Below are positions 1 through 5,656 of a stretch of DNA of 8,599 nt, in pieces. The stretch comes from UBA11540 sp045531755 (GTDB lineage Bacteria > Bacillota > Clostridia > Oscillospirales > Ruminococcaceae), in NCBI GenBank assembly GCA_045531755.1, contig JAZSEP010000092.1:1-8599 (forward strand), read 5' to 3'. The position numbers and the translations under genes are program-made. Numbering within the stretch: position 1 is the first letter of the stretch; the number at the start of each line of letters is the position of its first letter. The notes beneath the pieces are model-generated. The model was given only the letters and a program-made list of their open reading frames with translations. It was not told where the DNA came from and did no database searches.

Positions 1-319
1 CCGCAATGGACAGATTTTCCGCAATTTCCATATCCGGGGCGGTGCCCTTCATGGGATCCTGGAAGACTCTTCCCAGGTATGCCGCGCGCTTATGCTCGGG
101 CATGTTGCTGACATCCACACCGTCGATCTCGATGGTGCCAAAGTCCGGCTTCCAGACACCGGCAATGGCATTCTGCAGGGTAGACTTACCTGCGCCGTTG
201 CCGCCGATAACGGTGACAAAATCGCCTTCCTTCAAATGAAGGTCAAGTCCGCTCAAGGCAGTTTTTGCGTTTACGGTACCCGGATTAAAGGTCTTCTGCA
301 GATTGGTGATTTTAAGCAT
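1..319 (-). CDS. ABC transporter ATP-binding protein, TrpZ-like (C-terminus cut by the window edge)
   Basis: This is the ATPase of the importer whose permease and binding protein lie just upstream; it would power uptake at the inner face of the membrane. The 106 visible residues start MLKITNLQKTF. The Walker A motif GGNGAGKST is at residues 39-47 and the Q-loop glutamine is at residue 87 (VFQDP). The signature motif and Walker B lie beyond the window. The ATG (319-317) overlaps the permease stop by 8 bases, and its ribosome binding site GGAGGTGA lies inside the last permease codons, so translation is probably coupled. Family knowledge: the order binding protein, permease, ATPase matches COG2984/COG4120/COG1101 systems such as streptococcal TrpXYZ. 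Oddity: this gene is about 55% GC by hand count and rich in GCC, ACC and CTG codons, against about 43% in the adjacent permease. Confidence 0.93.
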   Translation of the reverse strand, partial: MLKITNLQKTFNPGTVNAKTALSGLDLHLKEGDFVTVIGGNGAGKSTLQNAIAGVWKPDFGTIEIDGVDVSNMPEHKRAAYLGRVFQDPMKGTAPDMEIAENLSIA

Positions 320-1232
320 TCGCGTCACCTCCTGCAGCTTGCTCTATGGGAAGGGGCTTTTGCTTGTTGAAGTATTCGCCCTTGATGTAAGGAACAGTGA
401 GGAATATTGCAACGATAATAGCGGAAAGCATCTTCAGAAAATCTGTCTTTAGGCCAATGAGCACAACGAAGTTGTAAACTATGTAATAAACAATACCGCC
501 GCCAACGACGCCGATAAGGCTAACTACAAAGTTCGGCTTAATCTTCATAGAAACAGATAGACCTATGAAGATTGCCGCAAGACCGATAACTATGGCACCG
601 CGTCCGTCGTTTATGTTTGCAGAGCCCTTGTATTGAGCAAGTAAAGCACCGGAAAGAGCAACAATTCCGTTGGAAATTGCAAGTCCGATAACCTTGTTAA
701 GCTTAACGTTTATTCCTTGCGCGCGGCTCATATCGGGGTTGTCACCCGTAGATTTGAGCGTAAGACCCACTTCGGTATAAAAGAACAACCAAAGAAATAC
801 TATCACAGCCACGATAATCAGCCCTGCCGATAGAATGGAAAGCGGGTTGTTGCTCATATGTACGAGTAGCTTGTTTGCTCTCGGGTCAATTGACACAAGA
901 GATTTACCGCCGAGTATAGAGAGGTTTACGGAATAGAGGATAAGCTGTGTCAAAATACCTGCGAGGATGGAAGGTATTCCGCAAGCCGTGTGAAAAAGAC
1001 CCGTGAGGATACCTGTCAAAGCTCCTGCAAGAAAAGCGAGTATAACGCTGAGCCAAACGGGCACTCCGCTTGTGATAAGCACAGCGCAGACACATCCGCC
1101 CGTGCAGATAGAGCCGTCAACAGTAAGGTCGGCAATGTCAAGAATTTTATATGAAATGTAAACGCCGATTGCCATAAGACCCCAGATGAGTCCTTCAGCG
1201 ACAGCACCCGGTAATGCGTTTAAAAAAGCCAT
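312..1232 (-). CDS. ABC transporter permease, TrpY-like (COG4120 type)
   Basis: This 306-residue protein is the membrane-spanning part of the importer. It is almost entirely hydrophobic, with roughly eight or more predicted membrane segments and short polar loops, for example residues around STGDNPDMSRAQGIN, a motif-rich cytoplasmic loop typical of the branched-chain/ribose permease superfamily (BPD_transp_2). The start MAFLNALPGAVAEGLIWG follows GAGGTGA at a good distance. The gene begins 16 bases after the binding-protein stop and overlaps the ATPase start by 8 bases, so the three genes form one operon. The C-terminus after the last membrane segment (KGEYFNKQKPLPIEQ) is short and cytoplasmic. 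The family is confident; the exact substrate is not visible in the protein and is inferred from the T-box upstream of the operon. Confidence 0.92.
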   Translation of the reverse strand: MAFLNALPGAVAEGLIWGLMAIGVYISYKILDIADLTVDGSICTGGCVCAVLITSGVPVWLSVILAFLAGALTGILTGLFHTACGIPSILAGILTQLILYSVNLSILGGKSLVSIDPRANKLLVHMSNNPLSILSAGLIIVAVIVFLWLFFYTEVGLTLKSTGDNPDMSRAQGINVKLNKVIGLAISNGIVALSGALLAQYKGSANINDGRGAIVIGLAAIFIGLSVSMKIKPNFVVSLIGVVGGGIVYYIVYNFVVLIGLKTDFLKMLSAIIVAIFLTVPYIKGEYFNKQKPLPIEQAAGGDANA

Positions 1233-1248
1233 CTTTCACCTCAAGAAA

Positions 1249-2175
1249 TTACTTCTCGTCAATAACGATACCGAGAGCGTCGCAGAGCTCCTTGTTGTAT
1301 GTGACGGAAGGAGTAAGGGTTGCAATTTCAATATCAGCGGGAGTTGCTTCGCCGAGAAGAATTTTCGCCGCCATTTTGCCTGTCTCTGCACCAAGCTCAT
1401 AGTAGTCGATAGCAAGACTTGCATAGCAGATTTTTCCGCCGTAGCTTGTGTATACGGGAACCTTTTTATCAGAGCAGATTGTACCAACGACGGAATCGTT
1501 GTCAGCAACAGTGTTGTCAGAGGGAACGTAGATTGCCTTGCACTCGTTTGCAGCAGCAGTTGTGATAGTCTGAAGCTCAGTAGTTTCGGAGAAGGTGAAT
1601 GCTTCAACGACGATACCTTCGGACTCGAACAGAGCCTTTACAGCGTTGTACTGAACGAGAGAGTTGGATTCGTTTGTGCAGTAGATAACGCCAACCTTGT
1701 CACCTGCAACAAGACCGAGGGTGGAAATCATCATCTTTGCCTGCTCGTCAAAGGGAACAGCGTCGGAGGTTCCTGTTACGTTCTCAGGGATGTTGCCCTT
1801 GAATGTATCAACATAGTCCGTAACAGACGTTCCGAGAACGGGGATAGTGGTTGTAGCGTTAGCTGCTGCAAGAAGAGCGGGTGTAGCATTAGCCATAATC
1901 AAATCTACGTTTTTAGCAGTAAATGTGTTGATTACAGTTGTGCAGAGATTAGGCTCGCCTGCAACCTGTGTGTTGAAGGTAACGGTTTTTCCTGCTTTTT
2001 CGAGCTCTTCGGTGAGCGCGTCAACAAATCCGTTAGTAGCCTTGTCAAGAGACTCGTGCTCCATAAGCTGACAGATTCCTACAGTGAAATCGGCGCTTTC
2101 ACCGCAAGAGGTGATAGAAACGCAGGCACACGCGCAAAGAGCGATTGCCAAAACCAAACTTAAAATCTTTTTCAT
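1249..2175 (-). CDS. ABC transporter substrate-binding lipoprotein, TrpX-like (ABC_sub_bind, COG2984)
   Basis: First gene of the operon; a 308-residue extracellular binding protein tethered to the membrane by lipid. The N-terminus MKKILSLVLAIALCACAC is a signal peptide ending in a lipobox, I21-T22-S23-C24, so the mature protein should begin at Cys24. The mature start (FTVGICQLMEHESLDKATNGF) is typical of the ABC_sub_bind family (PF04392), which has two periplasmic-binding-type lobes. The ATG at 2175 was chosen because AAAGGAG lies 8 bases upstream and the signal peptide starts there. The frame stays open to 2262, but that stretch is T-box terminator sequence. Relatives are described for tryptophan and other amino-acid-like ligands. 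The Phe-type T-box upstream suggests phenylalanine or an aromatic precursor as ligand; this is an inference. Confidence 0.92.
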   Translation of the reverse strand: MKKILSLVLAIALCACACVSITSCGESADFTVGICQLMEHESLDKATNGFVDALTEELEKAGKTVTFNTQVAGEPNLCTTVINTFTAKNVDLIMANATPALLAAANATTTIPVLGTSVTDYVDTFKGNIPENVTGTSDAVPFDEQAKMMISTLGLVAGDKVGVIYCTNESNSLVQYNAVKALFESEGIVVEAFTFSETTELQTITTAAANECKAIYVPSDNTVADNDSVVGTICSDKKVPVYTSYGGKICYASLAIDYYELGAETGKMAAKILLGEATPADIEIATLTPSVTYNKELCDALGIVIDEK

Positions 2176-2203
2176 GTTAAAAACTCCTTTGAAATAATAG
2201 ACT

Positions 2204-2243
2204 AAAATAAAAAGTCCCCGCATCCTTTTCAAGATGCAGGGAC
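2204..2243 (-). terminator. Intrinsic terminator of the T-box leader
   Basis: An 11-bp stem, GTCCCTGCATC with GATGCGGGGAC (one G-U pair), has an 8-base loop and is followed by TTTTTATTTT. Its 5' side begins just after the T-box core, so formation of the antiterminator by tRNA binding would compete with it. The binding-protein gene starts 28 bases further on. Confidence 0.93.
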
Positions 2244-2477
2244 GGACATACCGTGTTACCACTCTGCTTCACTCTTTTTTCACAAAAAGAGCCTCGTTAG
2301 GTGCATCATAACACCCTTGCAATGTAACGGTCGCTACCGGTAAGACCTACACAGCCAAGCCTTCAGCCTACAGCTAATGGAATGAATTCGCCTTAAATCA
2401 CATTACTGCTTCGCACCAAACAACAGCTCTCTGAAATGCTCAAAAAGGGTACTGGTTTCCACTCAAACGCATTTAAT
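2204..2477 (-). promoter_or_regulatory. T-box riboswitch leader, predicted tRNA-Phe responsive
   Basis: The leader RNA should sense uncharged tRNA and let transcription continue into the transporter operon when the amino acid is scarce. Landmarks, in transcript order, are: S-turn AGTA (2453-2450), AG-bulge segment AGAGAG (2432-2427), distal loop GGTGCGA (2417-2411), specifier loop GAATTCA with specifier TTC (2386-2384), a CTCTTTTT/AAAAAAGAG stem, and the T-box core AGAGTGGTAACACGG (2265-2251), followed by the terminator. The lower Stem I pairs TGGAA with TTCCA directly beside the specifier loop, which fixes the register by comparison with glyQS-type leaders. The core bulge TGGT (2261-2258) pairs with a tRNA end ACCA, meaning discriminator A. 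That fits tRNA-Phe and does not fit bacterial tRNA-Trp (G73). T-box identity is very secure; Phe specificity is probable. Confidence 0.95.
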
Positions 2478-2483
2478 ATTAAC

Positions 2484-2512
2484 ATTTTATCCAATATGTA
2501 GAAGTTTGTCAA
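2484..2512 (-). promoter_or_regulatory. Sigma-A promoter of the ABC transporter operon
   Basis: A perfect -35 TTGACA (2512-2507) and a -10 TAAAAT (2489-2484) are separated by exactly 17 bases. The predicted start near 2477 falls just upstream of Stem I of the T-box. Confidence 0.88.
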
Positions 2513-2690
2513 GTGTTTTTTAAAATAGAGCAAACGAAAATAGTATTATCTCTCGTAGCGCTTCTTGTTTTGACGGAGGGTGGATCAAATCATAGGCATG
2601 TTTCTCCATAAGTCTTTTGAGGATGCGTTGAGTGCCACGATGTTACGGAAGCATATTATGTAATACACGACTTAAAAGGAGGTGACCGTG

Positions 2691-2900
2691 ATGAGCAGAT
2701 GGAATTCTTATAATAACAACAATAACAATTGTCATGAAAACCGTCAGAACGACTGTGACGAGGATAAACAAACCTGCGGCTGTAGCTGTCAAAAAGATTC
2801 TTGTGCGGACGAAGTCCCCTGTGATTGTTTGATATGTCCACCCGGACCGCAAGACCCTGCCGGCCCCCAAGGACCCGCAGGTGAAAGCGGCAGGGCTTAA
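2691..2900 (+). CDS. Small cysteine-rich protein with a short collagen-like Gly-X-Y tail
   Basis: A 69-residue protein that I do not recognise as a named family. It starts MSRWNSYNNNNNNCHEN, with an asparagine run. Next is an acidic, cysteine-rich middle (eight Cys after residue 14, pattern CGCSCQ...C...CDCLIC), then CPPGPQDPAGPQGPAGESG, about six Gly-X-Y-like triplets in which one Gly is replaced by Asp. Such an arrangement resembles spore-surface or exosporium-type collagen-like proteins, but real ones are much longer. ATG 2691 was chosen because AAAAGGAGG ends 8 bases upstream; in-frame GTGs at 2682 and 2688 are too close to that site. No convincing sigma-A promoter was seen in 2513-2690. 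It ends inside the next reading frame, overlapping it by 20 bases, so it may be the 5' half of a broken collagen-LysM gene. Confidence 0.6.
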   Translation: MSRWNSYNNNNNNCHENRQNDCDEDKQTCGCSCQKDSCADEVPCDCLICPPGPQDPAGPQGPAGESGRA

Positions 2901-3081
2901 TGGATTCAGCAAAGACGATAAGGCGCAGATTGTTGTGCATACAGTTGTGAAGAACGATTCACTTTGGGCAATAGCTGATAAATATCTTGGCAACGGCAGC
3001 AGGTATCCGGAGATAAAGGCACTCAATAACCTCAGAACAGATACAATCCACCCCGGTCAGACTCTTGAAATACCGCGTTAA
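2881..3081 (+). CDS. Small LysM-domain protein (independent gene or 3' part of a frameshifted gene)
   Basis: The 66-residue frame holds one complete LysM domain at about residues 20-65: it opens HTVVKNDSLWAIADKYLGNG, has the central RYPEIKALNNL, and closes with HPGQTLEIP. LysM binds peptidoglycan or chitin-like N-acetylglucosamine polymers, so the protein probably associates with cell wall or spore cortex/coat. The only plausible start is GTG 2881, preceded by AAGGA seven bases upstream, but that site lies inside codons of the collagen-like gene. The same frame is open back to 2833 without an ATG. There is no signal peptide. Loss of one base near 2893-2896 would join the two frames into one protein reading GPAGESGGLNGF followed by LysM. 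Domain identity is sure; gene structure is not. Confidence 0.65.
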   Translation: MKAAGLNGFSKDDKAQIVVHTVVKNDSLWAIADKYLGNGSRYPEIKALNNLRTDTIHPGQTLEIPR

Positions 3082-3101
3082 ATAATCCCAAAGAAAGAGA
3101 A

Positions 3102-3290
3102 TTAAAGATTCGTCCAAGCACGAACGAAACTCCCATTTGTCGTTAGCGCCAGTCTGATCACATTCCGTTCACACCCAGCCGACGACGCCATCAAAGACCA
3201 CCTTCGCTTCATTTCCCGAAGGGAGCGCTCGTTGGCTTTTCCACCAGATCGTTTTCTTGACGCTCAGACCCTCTCGGGTTCGAATCCCAA
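3102..3290 (-). repeat. GC-richer, non-coding repeat-like element downstream of tRNA-Ser
   Basis: This gene-free stretch lies beyond the tRNA-Ser terminator. It is GC-richer than its flanks and contains a T-arm-like GGGATTCGAACCC (near 3289-3277, minus strand). On the minus strand it reads as broken protein: one frame gives SERQENDLVEKPTSAPFGK and stops at 3209; an adjacent frame picks up at 3215 with EMKRRWSLMASSAGCERN and stops at 3102. From memory, such peptides recur as hypothetical proteins next to tRNA genes in Oscillospiraceae-like genomes, which suggests a dispersed repeat and not a gene. That recollection was not checked by a search, and there is only one copy in this window. Confidence 0.4.
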
Positions 3291-3291
3291 T

Positions 3292-3328
3292 AAAAAACAA
3301 GAAGCATCACCTTGCGGTAATACTTCTT
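3292..3328 (-). terminator. Intrinsic terminator of tRNA-Ser
   Basis: A 13-bp stem, AAGAAGTATTACC with GGTGATGCTTCTT (two G-U pairs), closes on a GCAA tetraloop and is followed by GTTTTTT. It begins three bases after the tRNA CCA end. Confidence 0.88.
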
Positions 3329-3331
3329 CTT

Positions 3332-3419
3332 TGGCGGAGAGTTAGGGATTCGAACCCTAGGTGAGTTTCCCCACACAGCATTTCGAGTGCTGCACCTTCG
3401 ACCACTCGGACAACTCTCC
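3332..3419 (-). tRNA. tRNA-Ser (anticodon CGA)
   Basis: The acceptor stem GGAGAGT pairs with ACTCTCC, followed by G73 and an encoded CCA. The anticodon stem CAGCA/TGCTG encloses the loop CTCGAAA, so the anticodon is CGA (3385-3383) and reads UCG serine codons. A long variable arm (GTGGGGAAACTCAC), typical of serine tRNA, precedes the T-arm TAGGG-TTCGAAT-CCCTA. The total length is 88 bases including CCA, normal for the type. Confidence 0.97.
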
Positions 3420-3440
3420 ATATATAAGATACTGCAGATA

Positions 3441-3469
3441 ATTTTATCACAAGAATCCCTTCAAGTCAA
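3441..3469 (-). promoter_or_regulatory. Promoter of tRNA-Ser
   Basis: The -35 TTGACT (3469-3464) and -10 TAAAAT (3446-3441) are 17 bases apart. The predicted start near 3434 is about 15 bases before the mature tRNA 5' end. Confidence 0.82.
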
Positions 3470-3495
3470 GAGCAAACAGTGCAGAAGATTGACAT

Positions 3496-3520
3496 ATTAG
3501 TTTACATTTTGTTAACTAAT
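3496..3520. promoter_or_regulatory. Inverted repeat, candidate operator of the DUF5685 operon
   Basis: ATTAGTTTAC and GTTAACTAAT form a 10-base inverted repeat (9 of 10 paired) around a 5-base ATTTT spacer. A TTGACA lies immediately upstream at 3489-3494, but the best-spaced -10 (3512-3517, TTAACT) is poor. A better -10-like TAAAAT at 3538-3543 lacks a good -35. The AT-rich palindrome resembles dimeric repressor sites, for example of MarR- or TetR-type proteins. No regulator gene is adjacent, so the binding protein is unknown; a plain hairpin is also possible. Confidence 0.45.
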
Positions 3521-3575
3521 ACGATGGCGAATTATTGTAAAATATAAATGTAATACTAAAATTAGGGGACAAATT

Positions 3576-4412
3576 ATGTTTGGCTATGTGACACCTTTCA
3601 AGCCCGATTTAAAAATTCGTGAATATGAGGCGTATAAATCTGTCTACTGCGGTCTTTGCCGCGAGATGGGAAAACGCTTTGGACCCTTTGCAAGACTTAC
3701 TTTAAGCTATGATTTTGCCTTTCTTGCGATGCTTGAGCTTGCGGTCAAGGACAGGATGCCGGAATTTGAAAATTGTCGCTGTGCTGTAAATCCCTTGAAA
3801 AAGAAAACATGTGCGAAAACCTGCACAGAGCTTGAGTTTTCATCTTCAATAGCTATGATAATGCTGTATTATAAAGTGATTGATAATATACGTGACAGCA
3901 AGGGGTTTAAGAAATTATGGTGGCTGATTCTCAAACCTTTTTCAGCATCCGCATATAAAAAGTCAAAGGCCAAATATCCAACGGTTGAAAAAGAGATAAA
4001 TCAGGCGATGAACAGACAGTACGACATTGAAAAAGACGCGGACTGCTGTGTTGACGAGGCTGCCGACCCCACCGCCACTGCACTTGGTGCTGTGTGTCAA
4101 AGTATAGATGAATCAAAAAAGAGCGACCTTTACCGTTTTGGATATCTGCTTGGCAGATGGGTGTATCTTATCGACGCACTTGACGACATTGAAAAGGACA
4201 AAAAGACGGGAAACTACAATCCTTTTTTGAGCGGTTGCGGAGAAACTGTAGCAGACATAAAGGAATATGCACGCGGAAGCATAAACGCAACGGCTGCAGA
4301 ATTACAGCTTGCGCTTGAAAAACTTGACATAAAAGTTTTCAGGCCTATAATATATAATGTGATATATCTTGGATTAGCTGATACACTAAAAAGAGTTTCA
4401 GACAAAGAATAG
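3576..4412 (+). CDS. DUF5685-like uncharacterised protein
   Basis: A 278-residue, apparently soluble, mostly helical protein that I match from memory to DUF5685, a family of unknown function in Clostridia. Visible conserved features are an N-terminal MFGYVTPFKPDLKIREY, a C-x2-C (Cys25, Cys28, VYCGLCREMG), and a second cysteine set (Cys67, Cys69, Cys79, Cys83) that together could bind metal. A Cys157-Cys158 pair follows, then an aspartate-rich segment at D200-D208 (YLIDALDDIEKDKK). The Asp-rich helix recalls class I isoprenoid-synthase folds, but this is only a resemblance. ATG 3576 has a weak AGGGG eight bases upstream. It is the first gene of a three-gene unit; the next start lies 14 bases after its stop. 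It is preceded by an inverted repeat that may be its operator. Function unknown. Confidence 0.8.
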   Translation: MFGYVTPFKPDLKIREYEAYKSVYCGLCREMGKRFGPFARLTLSYDFAFLAMLELAVKDRMPEFENCRCAVNPLKKKTCAKTCTELEFSSSIAMIMLYYKVIDNIRDSKGFKKLWWLILKPFSASAYKKSKAKYPTVEKEINQAMNRQYDIEKDADCCVDEAADPTATALGAVCQSIDESKKSDLYRFGYLLGRWVYLIDALDDIEKDKKTGNYNPFLSGCGETVADIKEYARGSINATAAELQLALEKLDIKVFRPIIYNVIYLGLADTLKRVSDKE

Positions 4413-4426
4413 TTCGGGAGGATACT

Positions 4427-5011
4427 ATGGGAGATCCCTACAGAATTCTAAATATTGACAGTTCCTGCAGCGATGAGGAACTAAAGTCGGCATACAGAAC
4501 TCTGCTCAAGCAGTATAGCGCTGACCTGAGTGCACCGAGTCCGCAATGCGAAGCTGCACAGCAAAAGATAGACGAGCTCAACGCTGCTTATGACGAGATT
4601 ATGAATATGCGCCGCGGAAATGGAGAGAGAAGGTCCTCATTTTCCGACATACGCAGAATGATAAATCAAAATCGCATTGCAGATGCAGACGAGCTTTTGG
4701 AAGGTGTACCGCAGACGGCAAGGGATGCCGAATGGTATTTCCTCAAGGGAAGCGTTCTTCATTCAAGGGGTTGGATTGACCGCGCAATGAATTGTTTTTC
4801 TCGTGCCGTCAATATGGACCCCAACAACGCCGAGTATAGAGCAGCTCTCAATAATATGATGTACCAGAGAAACACCGGCTATAACCAAAACGGAGGATAC
4901 AGACAACCACAGACTGCAGGCGGTTGCAGCGGATGCGATATGTGCTCGGGACTGTTGTGCGCGGACTGTTGTTGTGAATGCTTGGGTGGAGACCTAATAT
5001 CCTGTTGCTGA
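4427..5011 (+). CDS. J-domain-like protein with TPR segment and cysteine-rich tail (HPD motif lost)
   Basis: A 194-residue protein. Residues 1-65 follow the DnaJ J-domain pattern (DPYRILNIDSSCSDEELKSA, then YRTLLKQY), but the HPD tripeptide between helices II and III reads Ser31-Ala32-Asp33. HPD is what stimulates DnaK ATPase in known J-proteins, so ordinary co-chaperone activity is doubtful. Residues about 101-138 form a TPR-like helix pair (WYFLKGSVLHSRGWIDRAMN, then AVNMDPNNAEYRAAL). A Gly/Asn/Gln-rich linker leads to a tail at 165-194 with ten cysteines in thirty residues, ending ISCC, possibly a zinc or lipid/thiol-modified site. The start follows GGGAGG by five bases. It sits 14 bases after the DUF5685-like gene and 15 bases before a membrane-protein gene, so it may be an adaptor between them; that is inference. 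Confidence 0.85.
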   Translation: MGDPYRILNIDSSCSDEELKSAYRTLLKQYSADLSAPSPQCEAAQQKIDELNAAYDEIMNMRRGNGERRSSFSDIRRMINQNRIADADELLEGVPQTARDAEWYFLKGSVLHSRGWIDRAMNCFSRAVNMDPNNAEYRAALNNMMYQRNTGYNQNGGYRQPQTAGGCSGCDMCSGLLCADCCCECLGGDLISCC

Positions 5012-5026
5012 TATTCGGAGGACAGT

Positions 5027-5575
5027 ATGAGTAAGAATAAAAGTGCAAGCAGTGTGGCGTTTGGAGGAATAATTTCTGCCCTTGCTGTATTGCTGATGTT
5101 CTTTACGGGAGTGTTCCCGTTTGCCACCTATGCTTTGCCGGCTTTGGCAGGGCTCTTGTTGGTGGTAATAGTCATAGATCACGGTATGAAATGGGCTTGG
5201 TGCGTATATGGCGCAATTTCAGCTCTTGCAATTTTGATAACGCCTGATAGGGAAGCGGCAGTAATGTTCGTTCTTTTCTTCGGCTATTATCCAATTTTGA
5301 AATCCCTTCTTGAACGGGTTCGTTCAAGAGTGGTAGAATACGTCCTCAAATTCGCACTTTTTAACGTGGCAATTGTGGTTTCTTATCTTTTGATAATTCA
5401 CGTTCTCGGTATTCCTGATATACTTGAAGAGTTTGGAGAGCTTGGCAAGTACGGAGTTTGGATAATGCTTGGACTTGGAAATATTGTTTTCATTCTGTAT
5501 GATATTACAATATCTCGTCTCATATGTATTTATACAGGATGGCTGAAGCCGAAAATTTTTAAAAGTGGCAGATGA
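5027..5575 (+). CDS. Small polytopic membrane protein, function unknown (ECF S-component-like look)
   Basis: A 182-residue integral membrane protein with about five to six hydrophobic segments: GGIISALAVLLMFFTGVFPF, the following ALPALAGLLLVVIVIDHG, a WAWCVYGAISALAILI segment, VMFVLFFGYYPILKSLL, FALFNVAIVVSYLLIIHVLG and a last one near VWIMLGLGNIVFILYD. The N-terminus is basic and the C-terminus ends KPKIFKSGR. Its size and hydrophobic pattern resemble S-components of ECF vitamin transporters, yet no ECF ATPase or T-component is nearby, so this is only an alternative. The ATG is five bases after GGAGG and 15 bases after the J-domain gene stop, so it is co-transcribed. An intrinsic terminator follows shortly after the stop, closing the three-gene operon. 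Confidence 0.82.
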   Translation: MSKNKSASSVAFGGIISALAVLLMFFTGVFPFATYALPALAGLLLVVIVIDHGMKWAWCVYGAISALAILITPDREAAVMFVLFFGYYPILKSLLERVRSRVVEYVLKFALFNVAIVVSYLLIIHVLGIPDILEEFGELGKYGVWIMLGLGNIVFILYDITISRLICIYTGWLKPKIFKSGR

Positions 5576-5579
5576 GTAC

Positions 5580-5608
5580 TTTACAATAAGGTCAAGATGT
5601 GTTAAAAT
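5580..5608 (+). promoter_or_regulatory. Predicted glmS promoter
   Basis: A -35 TTTACA (5580-5585) and a -10 TAAAAT (5603-5608) are 17 bases apart, with a TG extended -10 at 5600-5601. The start would fall near 5615, inside the left arm of the upstream operon's terminator, so the new transcript would lack an intact copy of that hairpin. Confidence 0.68.
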
Positions 5609-5637
5609 AGCAACAGCGATGCTGTTGCTGTTTTTAT
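5604..5637 (+). terminator. Intrinsic terminator of the DUF5685 operon
   Basis: A perfect 9-bp stem AGCAACAGC/GCTGTTGCT with loop GAT can extend through an A-run/T-run to about 14 bp, and is followed by GTTTTTATTT. It begins 29 bases after the membrane-protein stop and shares bases with the predicted glmS -10. Confidence 0.88.
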
Positions 5638-5656
5638 TTATAACTCAAAGTACTAA

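Noticed and set aside
1186..2163. Long plus-strand open frame of 325 codons opposite the binding-protein gene
   Set aside because: It is antisense to a clear lipoprotein gene with signal peptide and ribosome site. Its protein is Cys/Ser-rich without domains, and it has no ribosome site.
2176..2262. N-terminal extension of the binding-protein frame
   Set aside because: This stretch is the T-box terminator and antiterminator. The signal peptide and the AAAGGAG site fix the start at 2175.
2384..2386. Tryptophan specifier for the T-box
   Set aside because: No TGG lies in the specifier position, and the antiterminator TGGT calls for discriminator A, not the G of bacterial tRNA-Trp.
2580..2663. 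Short frame beginning GTG GAT CAA and ending at TAA, 27 codons
   Set aside because: It looks protein-like, but GGAGG touches the GTG with no spacing and the internal ATG (2598) has no ribosome site; at most a relic.
3209..3421. Minus-strand 70-codon frame
   Set aside because: It runs through the tRNA-Ser gene and its terminator, so it is not a coding gene.
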